The notes: generated by a model not told the origin, from the letters alone. A stretch of DNA of 45,989 nt from Rhizobium mongolense subsp. loessense (GCF_900099775.1 NZ_FMTM01000021.1:1-45989); one strand, 5' to 3'. Positions 30,405-39,214 are shown, numbered from the stretch's first letter. Made by a program: numbers and translations.

Positions 30405-31415
30405 TTAGTACTGGTCTTCGTACCGCTTGGCGAGATCTTCGATGTTCTCAGGCGGCCATGCCGGCACTTCCATGCCGAGATGCAGGCCCATGGAAGCGAG
30501 AACTTCCTTGATTTCGTTCAGCGACTTGCGACCAAAATTCGGCGTGCGGAGCATTTCTGCTTCGGTCTTCTGAATGAGGTCGCCGATGTAGACGATGTTG
30601 TCGTTCTTCAGGCAGTTTGCCGAGCGGACCGACAGTTCGAGTTCGTCTACCTTCTTGAGGAGCGCCGGGTTGAAAGCGAGTTCGGTGACTGCTTCCTCTT
30701 CGGCTTCCTTCTGCGGCTCGTCGAAGTTGACGAAGACGCCAAGCTGGTCCTGGAGGATGCGCGCCGCAAAAGCGACGGCGTCTTCGCCGGAGACGGAGCC
30801 ATCGGTTTCGATGGTCATCGTCAGCTTGTCGTAGTCGAGAACCTGTCCTTCGCGGGTGTTTTCAACCTTGTAGGACACCTTCTTGACCGGCGAATAGAGG
30901 CTGTCGACCGGGATCAGGCCGATCGGAGCATCTTCCGCACGATTGCGTTCGGCCGGAACGTAGCCCTTGCCGTTGTTGACGGTGAATTCCATACGGATTT
31001 CGGCGCCCTCGTCGAGCGTGCAGATGACATGCTCAGGGTTGAGGATCTCGATATCGCCGACCGTCTGGATGTCACCAGCCGTCACAACGCCTGGGCCCTG
31101 CTTGCGGACGACCATGCGCTTTGCGTCATCGCCATCCATCTTGATGGCGATTTCCTTGATGTTGAGCACGATATCCGTCACGTCTTCGCGGACGCCCGGA
31201 ATCGAGGAGAATTCGTGCAGCACCCCGTCGATCTGCACGGCCGTCACAGCGGCACCACGCAGCGAGGAGAGCAGAACGCGACGAAGCGCGTTGCCGAGGG
31301 TCAGGCCGAAACCGCGCTCCAGCGGCTCTGCAACGAGCGTCGCCTTGATGCGCGAGTTCGAAGAGAATTCGACCTTGTTCGGCTTGATCAATTCCTGCCA
31401 GTTCTTCTGGATCAT
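30405..31415 (-). CDS. rpoA: DNA-directed RNA polymerase subunit alpha
   Basis: A full 336-residue alpha subunit. The N-terminal assembly domain holds GFGLTLGNALRRVLLSSLRG (about residues 34-53). The C-terminal domain (from about 260) with LELSVRSANCLKNDNIVYIG and TPNFGRKSLNEIKEVLASMG binds UP elements and activators. It lies between rpsK and rplQ as usual. The 103-base gap before it carries a hairpin (31471-31502). Confidence 0.98.
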   Translation of the reverse strand: MIQKNWQELIKPNKVEFSSNSRIKATLVAEPLERGFGLTLGNALRRVLLSSLRGAAVTAVQIDGVLHEFSSIPGVREDVTDIVLNIKEIAIKMDGDDAKRMVVRKQGPGVVTAGDIQTVGDIEILNPEHVICTLDEGAEIRMEFTVNNGKGYVPAERNRAEDAPIGLIPVDSLYSPVKKVSYKVENTREGQVLDYDKLTMTIETDGSVSGEDAVAFAARILQDQLGVFVNFDEPQKEAEEEAVTELAFNPALLKKVDELELSVRSANCLKNDNIVYIGDLIQKTEAEMLRTPNFGRKSLNEIKEVLASMGLHLGMEVPAWPPENIEDLAKRYEDQY

Positions 31416-31470
31416 TGTTTTGCCTTCCGTTCGTTGCCACCATCCAATCGTGACAACCGAGCTTGAGAAG

Positions 31471-31502
31471 CACCGGGAGCGTCAACAAAACGCTCACCGG
31501 TG
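31471..31502 (-). promoter_or_regulatory. hairpin in the rpsK-rpoA gap
   Basis: CACCGG plus GAGCG (31471-31481) pair with CGCTC and ACCGGTG (31491-31502) with one bulged base around an A-rich loop. On the coding strand no T tract follows, so it is more likely an RNA processing or leader structure for rpoA than a terminator. Confidence 0.45.
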
Positions 31503-31518
31503 TTGTGAGTGGCGATGA

Positions 31519-31908
31519 TCAGACGCGGCGCTTCTTGCGCGGCCGGCAGCCATTGTGCGGGATCGGCGTCACGTCGCGGATGGACGTGATCATGAAACCG
31601 GCAGCCTGGAGCGCGCGCAGAGCGGATTCACGACCAGAACCCGGACCGCAAACTTCGACTTCCAGCGACTTCATGCCATGTTCCTGCGCCTTCTTGGCAG
31701 CATCTTCGGCAGCGATCTGGGCCGCGAACGGGGTCGACTTGCGCGACCCCTTAAAGCCCTTGGCACCGGCAGACGACCAGGCGATTGCATTGCCTTGCGC
31801 GTCAGTGATGGTGATCATCGTGTTGTTGAAGGTCGAGTTGACGTGTGCAACACCCGACGAAATGTTTTTACGTTCGCGACGGCGAACGCGGACGGCTTCC
31901 TTGGCCAT
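31519..31908 (-). CDS. rpsK: 30S ribosomal protein S11
   Basis: A 129-residue S11 starting MAKEAVRVRRRERKNISSGV, with AHVNSTFNNTMITITDAQGN and the conserved end RDVTPIPHNGCRPRKKRRV. It lines the mRNA exit region of the platform. The start at 31908 matches the family; an open extension upstream is not coding. It lies 132 bases after rpsM, across a terminator-like hairpin. Confidence 0.98.
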   Translation of the reverse strand: MAKEAVRVRRRERKNISSGVAHVNSTFNNTMITITDAQGNAIAWSSAGAKGFKGSRKSTPFAAQIAAEDAAKKAQEHGMKSLEVEVCGPGSGRESALRALQAAGFMITSIRDVTPIPHNGCRPRKKRRV

Positions 31909-31994
31909 TGTATCCCTTTCTTGGATATCTTCACCGCCGTAATACCAGCGGCTACACCGGAGCAGCGCCTTACGGCTCCGCCCCAAACTCAAAA

Positions 31995-32019
31995 GAGGCC
32001 GGCGCAGACCGCCAGCCTC
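31995..32019 (-). terminator. terminator-like hairpin between rpsM and rpsK
   Basis: On the minus strand a 10-base stem (GAGGCTGGCG / CGCCGGCCTC, one G-T pair, loop of five) is followed at once by TTTTGAGTTT. It lies 22 bases after the rpsM stop, inside a run of genes normally transcribed together. Confidence 0.65.
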
Positions 32020-32040
32020 CCACTCCCGGTTTCCCGGAAA

Positions 32041-32409
32041 TTACTTCTTCTTACCAGCGATCGCCTTTGCCGGGCCCTTGCGGGTGCGGGCATTGGTGTG
32101 CGTGCGCTGACCGCGAACCGGCAGGCCGCGGCGATGACGCAGGCCGCGGTAGCAGCCGAGGTCCATCAGACGCTTGATGTTCATCGAGGTTTCGCGACGA
32201 AGATCGCCTTCGACCTGATAGTCGCGGTCGATCGTTTCGCGGATCTGAAGTACTTCAGCGTCCGTGAGCTGGTGCACGCGGCGATCAGCCGGGATGCCGA
32301 CCTTCTCGACGATTTCCTGTGCGAATTTCGAACCGATCCCGTGAATGTAGGTCAGCGCGATAACGACGCGCTTCGCAGTCGGGATGTTGACGCCAGCGAT
32401 ACGTGCCAC
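32041..32409 (-). CDS. rpsM: 30S ribosomal protein S13 (GTG start)
   Basis: A 122-residue S13 starting at a GTG (32409) with AAGGAG upstream: ARIAGVNIPTAKRVVIALTY, then HGIGSKFA, CYRGLRHRRGLPVRGQRTHT and a lysine-rich tail ending AGKKK. It forms the head bridge to 50S and contacts P-site tRNA. An upstream ATG frame would add 12 non-conserved residues and place the ribosome-binding site inside the gene. No stop-start coupling exists with adk, 227 bases away. Confidence 0.97.
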   Translation of the reverse strand: MARIAGVNIPTAKRVVIALTYIHGIGSKFAQEIVEKVGIPADRRVHQLTDAEVLQIRETIDRDYQVEGDLRRETSMNIKRLMDLGCYRGLRHRRGLPVRGQRTHTNARTRKGPAKAIAGKKK

Positions 32410-32636
32410 GCCTATTCTCCTTGAGTTCCAGTTGCCATCCGGCAAGAGGGCTTCGATTATGCCGCCCTCCGAAGGGCCGCTCGTTCAAATTTGGGTTCGT
32501 AACATGTCAAAACGACCGAACCCGGACTTCCTTTGGGAAATCCGCGCCGATCGCATCGAATATCGCGAGTTGGCGCGGTGTTTAGCGGAATCAGCGCTGA
32601 AAGGCAACCGGTCCCGCCAAGTTTATTTTCAAAGCC

Positions 32637-33287
32637 TTAAAGCTTCGAAAGGATGGTGTCGACCTCGCCAGTGACGTGATCGATGTCGGCCATGCCGTCC
32701 ACGCTCTTGAGCTTCCCCTTGGCGTAATAATAGCCGATCAACGGCGAGGTTTCCTTGTAATAGACCTGAAGCCGCGCCGTCATCGTCTCCGGATTATCGT
32801 CCGGCCGGCGCTTGAAATGCGTCGAACCGCACTTGTCGCAAACCCCTTCGCGTTCCGGAGCCTTGTCGGTGTCATGGTAGACGCTGCCGCATTGTGCGCA
32901 TGAATAGCGCCCCGCAACACGGCGAATGAGTTCGTCGTCATTGACCTTCAACTCGATGACGACGGAAAGGTCGAGACCCTTTGCGCGAAGCATCGTTTCC
33001 GTGGCATCCGCTTGGATCAACGTCCGGGGGAAACCGTCGAGGATGAAGCCATTCGCACAGTCCGGCTGGTCGATGCGTTCGGAGACGATGGCGTTGACGA
33101 CTTCGTCGGGCACAAGCCTGCCCGCCTTCATCAAGGCATCGGCCCGCTTGCCGACCTCGGTTCCAGCGTGAACGGCTGCGCGAAGCATGTCACCCGTGGA
33201 AAGCTGCGGAATGCCGTACTTCTCCACGATCCGCTGGGCCTGGGTTCCCTTGCCCGCGCCCGGCGGCCCCAAAAGTATGAGTCTCAT
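32637..33287 (-). CDS. adk: adenylate kinase, tetracysteine LID type
   Basis: A 216-residue long-form Adk: P-loop GPPGAGKGTQ (residues 7-16), DGFPRT near 85, and a LID (about 127-163) with two Cys pairs, SCAQCGSVYHD and VCDKCGSTHF, expected to hold a zinc ion. It interconverts ATP+AMP and 2 ADP. Its ATG overlaps the secY stop by four bases. The C-terminal GEVDTILSKL is typical of alphaproteobacteria. Confidence 0.97.
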   Translation of the reverse strand: MRLILLGPPGAGKGTQAQRIVEKYGIPQLSTGDMLRAAVHAGTEVGKRADALMKAGRLVPDEVVNAIVSERIDQPDCANGFILDGFPRTLIQADATETMLRAKGLDLSVVIELKVNDDELIRRVAGRYSCAQCGSVYHDTDKAPEREGVCDKCGSTHFKRRPDDNPETMTARLQVYYKETSPLIGYYYAKGKLKSVDGMADIDHVTGEVDTILSKL

Positions 33288-34624
33288 CGCCCCCTCTTTC
33301 CTCCACGCAACTTCGATTTCTTGATCAGGCCTTCGTACTGCTGTGCAATCAGATGACCCTGGATCTGAGCCACCGTATCAAGAGTTACGCTAACCACGAT
33401 CAAAAGCGAAGTACCACCAAGGGCTAATGGGATGCCAGTTTGCGACACCAGGATCTCAGGCAGGATGCAGACAAAGACGAGATAGATTGCGCCGATGACC
33501 GTAATGCGGGTCAGGACGAAATCGATATATTCGGCGGTGCGCTCGCCTGGACGGATGCCGGGAATGAAGCCGCCATGCTTCTTCAGATTGTCGGCCGTGT
33601 CCTTCGGATTGAAGACGATGGCCGTGTAAAAGAAGGCGAAGAAGGCGATCAGCGCCGCGTAGAGCAGCATGTAGAGCGGCTGGCCGTGGCCGAGCGCCGC
33701 AACGATCGCCGTCGCCCAGGACGGCAGAGCCGTCGTGTTGGCAAAGCCCGCGACGGTCGCTGGCAGAAGCAGCAGCGACGAGGCGAAGATTGCCGGGATG
33801 ACTCCCGAGGTATTCAGCTTCAGCGGCAGGTGCGACGTATCGCCCTGGAACATCCGGTTACCGACCTGTCGCTTCGGATACTGGATCAGGAGCCGCCGCT
33901 GGGCGCGCTCGACGAAGACGATGACGGCGATAACGGCCATTGCGATCAAGATGACAGCGAGAATCAGCGACGTCGAAAGCGCACCGGTGCGGCCGAGTTC
34001 GAGCGTACCGGCAAGCGCGCTCGGAAGACCGGCAGCGATGCCTGCAAAGATGATCAGCGAAATTCCGTTGCCGATGCCGCGCGAGGTGATCTGCTCGCCG
34101 AGCCACATCAGGAACATCGTGCCGCCGAGCAGAGTGATGACGGTGGAAATGCGGAAGAACAAGCCCGGATCGACCACGAGACCGCTGCCGCTTTCAAGGC
34201 CGACCGCGATGCCATAGGCCTGCAGTGCGCCGAGCAGTACGGTGCCGTAGCGGGTGTACTGGTTGATGATCTTGCGTCCCTGCTCGCCTTCCTTCTTCAG
34301 GTTTTCGAGCGCCGGCACGACCGAGGTCATCAACTGCACGATGATCGAAGCGGAGATATAGGGCATGATGCCGAGCGCGAAGATCGCCATGCGCTCGACG
34401 GCGCCCCCCGAAAACATGTTGAAGAGGCCGAGAATGCCGCCCGCCTGGCCGCGGAAGGCCTGGGCATAGGCTTCGGGATTGAGGCCCGGAAGCGGAATGT
34501 GCGTACCAAGACGATAGACGAGGAGAGCTGCCAGCGTGAACCACAGGCGCTTCTTGAGATCCTCGGCTTTGGCGAAGGTCGAAAAACTAAGATTGGAAGC
34601 CAATTGTTCCGCTGCAGACGCCAT
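33284..34624 (-). CDS. secY: protein translocase subunit SecY
   Basis: A 446-residue SecY with ten membrane spans. Recognisable parts are VYRLGTHIPLPGLN in the first span region, GLFNMFSGGAVERMAIFALG (the plug/second span), MWLGEQITSRGIGNGISLII, and the C-terminal GGTSLLIVVSVTLDTVAQIQ. It is the channel of the Sec translocon in the inner membrane. It starts 234 bases after rplO, across a terminator-like hairpin, so it may need its own promoter, and overlaps adk by ATGA. Confidence 0.98.
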   Translation of the reverse strand: MASAAEQLASNLSFSTFAKAEDLKKRLWFTLAALLVYRLGTHIPLPGLNPEAYAQAFRGQAGGILGLFNMFSGGAVERMAIFALGIMPYISASIIVQLMTSVVPALENLKKEGEQGRKIINQYTRYGTVLLGALQAYGIAVGLESGSGLVVDPGLFFRISTVITLLGGTMFLMWLGEQITSRGIGNGISLIIFAGIAAGLPSALAGTLELGRTGALSTSLILAVILIAMAVIAVIVFVERAQRRLLIQYPKRQVGNRMFQGDTSHLPLKLNTSGVIPAIFASSLLLLPATVAGFANTTALPSWATAIVAALGHGQPLYMLLYAALIAFFAFFYTAIVFNPKDTADNLKKHGGFIPGIRPGERTAEYIDFVLTRITVIGAIYLVFVCILPEILVSQTGIPLALGGTSLLIVVSVTLDTVAQIQGHLIAQQYEGLIKKSKLRGGKRGR

Positions 34625-34815
34625 GCGATTCTCCGCGCTACCAATTCGGGCGCTTCGAGCGAGTGCCGGACCCGGAATCAGTATTCAAATTATTCACAAT
34701 CGGGCTACGGACGGATTGCTGGCGCAACCTATGCCTCACCCTTGATTTCGTCGAAACCGGCATGCTGCGGGTGCAACGATGCAGATTCTTGTGAGGCCCA
34801 CATATGGGAGCAAAA

Positions 34816-34843
34816 TCGCCCGGTGTGAAGCCACCCCGGGCGA
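34816..34843 (-). terminator. terminator-like hairpin between rplO and secY
   Basis: TCGCCCGG (34816-34823) and CCGGGCGA (34836-34843) pair perfectly. On the coding strand TTTTGC follows. It lies 16 bases after the rplO stop, in a 234-base gap that is unusually long for the spc operon. Confidence 0.65.
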
Positions 34844-34858
34844 CATATCATAAGATTA

Positions 34859-35332
34859 TTATTCTGCCGCTGCGGCAGAAAGAAGCGTGATCGAAGCGCC
34901 GGCCTTTTCGATCTTCTCGACGGCGGGCTTGGAAGCGCCTGCGACCTCGAGCTTGATCTTTGCCTTCAGCTCGCCGTCGGCGAGAACACGAACGCCGTCC
35001 TTGGCGCGGCGGATCACACCGGCGGCCTTGAGGGCTGCGGCATCGACAGTCGCCTTGGCATCGAGCTTGCCGGCGTCGATCGCAGCCTGGATGCGTGCGA
35101 GAGAGACGACGACGAAGTCAGCCTTGAAGATGTTCGTGAAGCCGCGCTTCGGCAGACGGCGGTAGATTGGCATCTGACCACCTTCAAAACCGTTGATGGC
35201 GACACCCGAACGGGACTTCTGACCCTTCACACCGCGACCACCGGTCTTGCCCGAGCCCGAACCGATACCGCGGCCGAGGCGCTTGCGGCTGTGGGTCGAA
35301 CCTTCGTTATCTCTGATTTCATTGAGTTTCAT
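34859..35332 (-). CDS. rplO: 50S ribosomal protein L15
   Basis: A 157-residue L15: MKLNEIRDNEGSTHSRKRLG, GRGIGSGSGKTGGRGVKGQK, SRSGVAINGFEGGQMPIYRR LPKRGF, ending AGASITLLSAAAAE. The start at 35332 matches the family. It is 16 bases after rpmD and ends right before the terminator-like hairpin, closing the spc ribosomal block. Confidence 0.98.
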   Translation of the reverse strand: MKLNEIRDNEGSTHSRKRLGRGIGSGSGKTGGRGVKGQKSRSGVAINGFEGGQMPIYRRLPKRGFTNIFKADFVVVSLARIQAAIDAGKLDAKATVDAAALKAAGVIRRAKDGVRVLADGELKAKIKLEVAGASKPAVEKIEKAGASITLLSAAAAE

Positions 35333-35348
35333 GATGATAACCTCCGTC

Positions 35349-35558
35349 TCACTTCTCGTCGACGACGCGAACGAGATGCTGGACAGCACGGATCATACCG
35401 CGAACGGAAGGCGTATCTTCCAGGGTGCGGGTCCGGTGCATCTTGTTGAGGCCGAGGCCGATCAGCGTCTGGCGCTGTACAGCCGGCCGGCGAATCGGGC
35501 TGCCGATCTGCTCGACGGTAACCGTCTTCGCTTCGGTCTTCTTGGTAGCCTTAGCCAT
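35349..35558 (-). CDS. rpmD: 50S ribosomal protein L30
   Basis: A 69-residue L30 with a short lysine-rich head (MAKATKKTEAKTVTVEQIGS), then RRPAVQRQTLIGLGLNKMHR and MIRAVQHLVRVVDE. The head is longer than in E. coli L30 (about 59 residues), as is common in Rhizobiales. It sits between rpsE and rplO with 14 and 16 base gaps. Confidence 0.97.
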   Translation of the reverse strand: MAKATKKTEAKTVTVEQIGSPIRRPAVQRQTLIGLGLNKMHRTRTLEDTPSVRGMIRAVQHLVRVVDEK

Positions 35559-35572
35559 GGATCAGACTCCTC

Positions 35573-36142
35573 TTATTCTTCAGAGGCGTTGCCGGAGGCA
35601 GCACGGCGAGCCTGGAGCGTAGCATACTTGATGCCGCGCTGAGCTGCGATGTCCTTCGGGTGAACCTGGTGCTTCAAAGCGTCGAAGGTTGCGCGAACCA
35701 TGTTGTACGGGTTCGAGGAACCGGTCGACTTGGCGACAACGTCGTGAACGCCGAGCGTTTCGAAAACGGCGCGCATCGGACCGCCGGCAATGATACCGGT
35801 ACCGACCTTGGCCGAGCGCAGCAGAACCTTGCCGGCGCCATGGCGTCCATGCACGTCGTGATGCAGAGTGCGGCCTTCACGCAGGGGAACGAAGATCAGC
35901 TCGCGCTTGGCGGCTTCCGTTGCCTTGCGGATCGCTTCCGGCACTTCGCGCGCCTTACCGTGACCGAAGCCTACGCGGCCCTTCTGGTCACCGACGACGA
36001 CGAGAGCGGCGAAACCGAAACGGCGGCCACCCTTAACAACCTTGGCGACGCGGTTGATCGCGACAAGCTTGTCGACGAATTCGCTGTCGCGCTCTTCGCG
36101 GTTCTGGCGATCTTCGCGAGAACCCCTTCTTTCCTGTGCCAT
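35573..36142 (-). CDS. rpsE: 30S ribosomal protein S5
   Basis: A 189-residue S5 (start MAQERRGSREDRQNREERDS, an acidic-basic extension typical of alphaproteobacteria). It has the double-stranded RNA-binding stretch VKGGRRFGFAALVVVGDQKG and the C-terminal domain GGPMRAVFETLGVHDVVAKS. It takes part in decoding accuracy and helicase activity at mRNA entry. It starts 132 bases after rplR, across a hairpin. Confidence 0.98.
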   Translation of the reverse strand: MAQERRGSREDRQNREERDSEFVDKLVAINRVAKVVKGGRRFGFAALVVVGDQKGRVGFGHGKAREVPEAIRKATEAAKRELIFVPLREGRTLHHDVHGRHGAGKVLLRSAKVGTGIIAGGPMRAVFETLGVHDVVAKSTGSSNPYNMVRATFDALKHQVHPKDIAAQRGIKYATLQARRAASGNASEE

Positions 36143-36186
36143 TGTCCTCTTCCTTTTTCTTTTCCGGGTGCAATCGGCAAACAAAC

Positions 36187-36265
36187 GAGGACCGCATCGG
36201 TCTCCCTTGCGGAAGCGTTTGCGGTCCGGTGAAAATCCGGCCGCTGTCCAAAAGACGCGCGGCCG
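36187..36265 (-). terminator. two hairpins in the rplR-rpsE gap, one terminator-like
   Basis: In transcription order, TCCGGCCGC/GCGGCCGGA (36265-36257 with 36242-36234) is a perfect 9-base stem followed by TTTTC. A second stem of eight bases, GGACCGCA/TGCGGTCC (36225-36218 with 36194-36187), follows. Both fall within the 132 bases between rplR and rpsE. Confidence 0.6.
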
Positions 36266-36274
36266 GAAATCTCT

Positions 36275-36637
36275 TTAGAAGGTCAGACCGCCTTCGCGGG
36301 CTGCTTCTGCAAGAGCCTTGATGCGGCCGTGATAGATGAAGGCGCCACGGTCAAATACGACCTCCTTGACGCCGGCCTTGGAGGCGCGCTCTGCAACGAG
36401 CTTGCCGACGAGGGCAGCTGCCGCGGTGTCGGCACCGGTCTTCAGAGAACCGCGCAGATCCTTATCGAGCGTGGAGGCAGCCGCAAGCGTCTTGCCAGCC
36501 ACATCATCGATGATCTGTGCGTAGATGTTCTTCGAGGAGCGATGAACCGACAGGCGCGGACGGCCATTGGCCACCGACTTGAGTTGACGGCGCACGCGGT
36601 TGGCACGACGTGCAAGTGCTTCTTTCCTGCTAGCCAT
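36275..36637 (-). CDS. rplR: 50S ribosomal protein L18
   Basis: A 120-residue L18 starting MASRKEALARRANRVRRQLK with RPRLSVHRSSKNIYAQIIDD and ending VVFDRGAFIYHGRIKALAEA AREGGLTF. It binds 5S rRNA in the central protuberance. It follows rplF by 12 bases. Confidence 0.98.
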   Translation of the reverse strand: MASRKEALARRANRVRRQLKSVANGRPRLSVHRSSKNIYAQIIDDVAGKTLAAASTLDKDLRGSLKTGADTAAAALVGKLVAERASKAGVKEVVFDRGAFIYHGRIKALAEAAREGGLTF

Positions 36638-36649
36638 TTCGCGTGATCC

Positions 36650-37183
36650 TTACTTCTTCTTGCCTTCTTTGCGGACGATACGCTCGTCAGCATACTTCAC
36701 GCCCTTGCCCTTGTAGGGCTCGGGACCACGGTATTCGCGGATTTCGGCGGCGACCTGACCGACCTGCTGCTTGTTGATGCCGGTGACGACGATTTCCGTC
36801 GGCTTCGGAACAGCAATCGAGATTCCGACCGGCGGCTCATAGACCACGTCGTGGCTGAAACCGAGAGCCAGCTGCAGGTTCTTTCCCTGCATGGATGCAC
36901 GATAGCCAACGCCGTTGATTTCGAGCTTGCGCTCGTAACCGTCCTTGACGCCCTTGAAGATGTTCTCGATCATCGTGCGGGACATACCCCACTTTGCGCG
37001 AGCATCCTTGGTCTGGTTGAGCGGCGTGACCACGACCGCATTATCTTCGAGCTTTACGCCGACTTCGTCGTTTGCGACGAAGAACAGCTCGCCCTTCGGG
37101 CCCTTTGCAGTAACCTTCTGGCCATCGACCGTAGCCGTGATTCCAGCAGGTACCTGAACGGGCTTCTTACCGATACGAGACAT
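36650..37183 (-). CDS. rplF: 50S ribosomal protein L6
   Basis: A 177-residue L6 (MSRIGKKPVQVPAGITATVD; two repeated L6 folds; C-terminal EIREYRGPEPYKGKGVKYAD ERIVRKEGKKK). It lies near the sarcin-ricin loop and factor-binding site. 42 bases separate it from rpsH. Confidence 0.98.
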   Translation of the reverse strand: MSRIGKKPVQVPAGITATVDGQKVTAKGPKGELFFVANDEVGVKLEDNAVVVTPLNQTKDARAKWGMSRTMIENIFKGVKDGYERKLEINGVGYRASMQGKNLQLALGFSHDVVYEPPVGISIAVPKPTEIVVTGINKQQVGQVAAEIREYRGPEPYKGKGVKYADERIVRKEGKKK

Positions 37184-37225
37184 GTTTAAATCCTGTCTGT
37201 TCGCAATGGAGATCCCTGCCCTGTC

Positions 37226-37624
37226 TTAGAAGACAGAGCAAAGAACCTCGCCACCAACGTTCTGTTCGCGAGCCTGGTGATCGGCCATCACGCCCTTCGG
37301 AGTCGAAAGGATGGTGATGCCGAGACCGTTCGCGACCTGCGGAATGGACTTGACCGAGACATAAACCCGGCGGCCCGGCTTCGACACACGGCCGATCTCG
37401 CGGATCACCGATGTGCCTTCGTAGTACTTCAGCTCAATGCTGAGTTCCGACTTGCCATTGCCGAAATCGACAACGGAATAGCCACGGATGTAGCCTTCGG
37501 ACTGCAGGACATCGAGAACGCGTGCACGGAGCTTGGACGCAGGCGTCGAGACCGACGACTTGCGGCGGGAAGCGCCGTTGCGGATGCGAGTGAGCATATC
37601 GCCCAACGGATCAGTCATTGTCAT
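37226..37624 (-). CDS. rpsH: 30S ribosomal protein S8
   Basis: A 132-residue S8 starting MTMTDPLGDMLTRIRNGASR and ending LSTPKGVMADHQAREQNVGG EVLCSVF. GGAG lies before the ATG at 37624; the second ATG two codons on is an alternative. In E. coli S8 represses the spc operon by binding mRNA at rplE; no such site was identified here. Confidence 0.97.
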   Translation of the reverse strand: MTMTDPLGDMLTRIRNGASRRKSSVSTPASKLRARVLDVLQSEGYIRGYSVVDFGNGKSELSIELKYYEGTSVIREIGRVSKPGRRVYVSVKSIPQVANGLGITILSTPKGVMADHQAREQNVGGEVLCSVF

Positions 37625-37636
37625 CTAACCTGCTCC

Positions 37637-37942
37637 TTACCAGCTCGACTTGACGATGCCCGGCACCTTGCCGAGATTGCCCAGTTCACGCAGCGCGATA
37701 CGCGACATGCGCAGTTTGCGGTAGTACGCGCGCGGGCGGCCCGATACTTCGCAACGGTTGCGAATGCGGGTCTTCGATCCATCGCGCGGCAGGGATGCCA
37801 GCTTGATCGAGGCCTTGAACCGCTCTTCGATCGGAAGAGACTGGTTCATGATGATCGCCTTCAGGGCTGCGCGCTTGGCAGCCTGATTTGCGACCGTAGT
37901 ACGGCGGCGCTTGTTCTTTTCAACTGCGCTTGTCTTCGCCAT
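37637..37942 (-). CDS. rpsN: 30S ribosomal protein S14, zinc-free type
   Basis: A 101-residue S14 (MAKTSAVEKNKRRRTTVANQ ... RNRCEVSGRPRAYYRKLRMS RIALRELGNLGKVPGIVKSSW). It has no CxxC pairs, so it is the zinc-independent long form. The start at 37942 matches the family; the open frame upstream is not coding. Confidence 0.98.
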   Translation of the reverse strand: MAKTSAVEKNKRRRTTVANQAAKRAALKAIIMNQSLPIEERFKASIKLASLPRDGSKTRIRNRCEVSGRPRAYYRKLRMSRIALRELGNLGKVPGIVKSSW

Positions 37943-37974
37943 GTCAGGTTCCTTTTCTACGCTCGTCGTTACGG

Positions 37975-38532
37975 TTACTGACGGAACGGGAAGTTGAACT
38001 CTGTCAGCAGAGCCCGTGCTTCGTCGTCCTTCGTTGCCGTCGTGCAAACGATGATGTCCATGCCCCACATTTGATCAACCTTGTCGTAGTTGATCTCAGG
38101 GAACACAATGTGCTCCTTGATGCCCATGGCGAAGTTGCCACGGCCGTCAAAGCTCTTCGGGTTCAGGCCGCGGAAGTCGCGAACGCGCGGAAGCGCGATG
38201 TTCACGAGACGGTCCAGGAACTCGTACATGCGGGCGCCGCGCAGGGTGACCTTGGCGCCGATCGGCATCTGCTCGCGGACCTTGAAGCCAGCGATGGAGT
38301 TGCGTGCACGGGTGATGACCGGCTTCTGGCCGGCGATCGCTGCCAGGTCGGCTGCGGCAATCGTCGGCTTCTTCGAATCAGCCGTTGCTTCGCCAACACC
38401 CATGTTGATTACGATCTTGTCGAGCCTCGGGATCTGCATCTCGTTGGCGTAGGAGAACCTCTCCTGCATCGCCTTGCGGATGCGCTCGACATATTCCTTC
38501 TTGAGCCGCGGCTCGTATTTTGCCTCAGCCAT
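37975..38532 (-). CDS. rplE: 50S ribosomal protein L5
   Basis: A 185-residue L5 with ALPRVRDFRGLNPKSFDGRG and YDKVDQMWGMDIIVCTTATK. It binds 5S rRNA and touches P-site tRNA. Its start lies eight bases inside the end of rplX, giving coupled translation. Confidence 0.98.
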   Translation of the reverse strand: MAEAKYEPRLKKEYVERIRKAMQERFSYANEMQIPRLDKIVINMGVGEATADSKKPTIAAADLAAIAGQKPVITRARNSIAGFKVREQMPIGAKVTLRGARMYEFLDRLVNIALPRVRDFRGLNPKSFDGRGNFAMGIKEHIVFPEINYDKVDQMWGMDIIVCTTATKDDEARALLTEFNFPFRQ

Positions 38533-38833
38533 CGATCACATCTCCAGAACGCTTGGCCACACGGACCTTCTTGCCGTCAACGACCTTGAAACCAACGCGG
38601 GTCGGCTTGCCGTCCTTGTCGACGATTGCAATGTTGGACAGGTGAACCGAGGCTTCCTTGCTGATGATGCCGGCTTCCTGCGTCTGCGTCTGGCGCTGGT
38701 GGCGCTTGACGACGTTGACGCCACGCACGACCGCGCGATCTTCCTTCGGCAGAACCTGGAGGACTTCGCCGGTACGGCCCTTGTCCTTGCCTGCGAGCAT
38801 GACGACCTTGTCGCCTTTACGAATCTTCTGCAT
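38525..38833 (-). CDS. rplX: 50S ribosomal protein L24
   Basis: A 102-residue L24 with the KOW motif KIRKGDKVVMLAGKDKGRTG EVLQVLP at the start and RVGFKVVDGKKVRVAKRSGD near the end. It is an assembly initiator for 50S. It overlaps rplE by eight bases and follows rplN by 12. Confidence 0.98.
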   Translation of the reverse strand: MQKIRKGDKVVMLAGKDKGRTGEVLQVLPKEDRAVVRGVNVVKRHQRQTQTQEAGIISKEASVHLSNIAIVDKDGKPTRVGFKVVDGKKVRVAKRSGDVIDG

Positions 38834-38845
38834 CGTTCCCGCTCC

Positions 38846-39214
38846 TTACAGTACTTCGGGAGCCAGCGAGATGATCTTCATGTGGTTCTTGGCGCGAAGT
38901 TCGCGCGGAACCGGTCCGAAGATACGGGTGCCGATCGGCTCTTTCTTGTTGTCGATGAGGACTGCTGCATTCGTGTCGAAGCGGATGATGCTGCCATCCA
39001 CGCGACGGATTTCCTTGGCGGTACGAACGACCACCGCCTTCATCACGTCACCCTTCTTCACGCGGCCGCGCGGGATCGCTTCCTTGATCGAAACGACGAT
39101 GACGTCGCCGATCGAGGCATACTTGCGCTTCGAGCCGCCCAGCACCTTGATGCACATGACACGACGTGCGCCGGAATTATCCGCGACGTCGAGGTTTGTT
39201 TGCATCTGAATCAT
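38846..39214 (-). CDS. rplN: 50S ribosomal protein L14
   Basis: A 122-residue L14 (MIQMQTNLDVADNSGARRVM ... GTRIFGPVPRELRAKNHMKI ISLAPEVL). The start at 39214 fits the family; the upstream open frame is arginine-rich and false. It begins the spc block after a 264-base gap with a terminator-like hairpin, so a promoter for the block may lie at 39215-39398. Confidence 0.98.
   Translation of the reverse strand: MIQMQTNLDVADNSGARRVMCIKVLGGSKRKYASIGDVIVVSIKEAIPRGRVKKGDVMKAVVVRTAKEIRRVDGSIIRFDTNAAVLIDNKKEPIGTRIFGPVPRELRAKNHMKIISLAPEVL

Noticed and set aside
32505..32510. TTGACA on the minus strand in the adk-rpsM gap as a promoter for rpsM
   Set aside because: A perfect -35 box, but no acceptable -10 at 16-18 bases was found.
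33440..34828. Plus-strand frame of 462 codons opposite secY
   Set aside because: Strongly charged, arginine and aspartate rich shadow of the hydrophobic secY coding strand.
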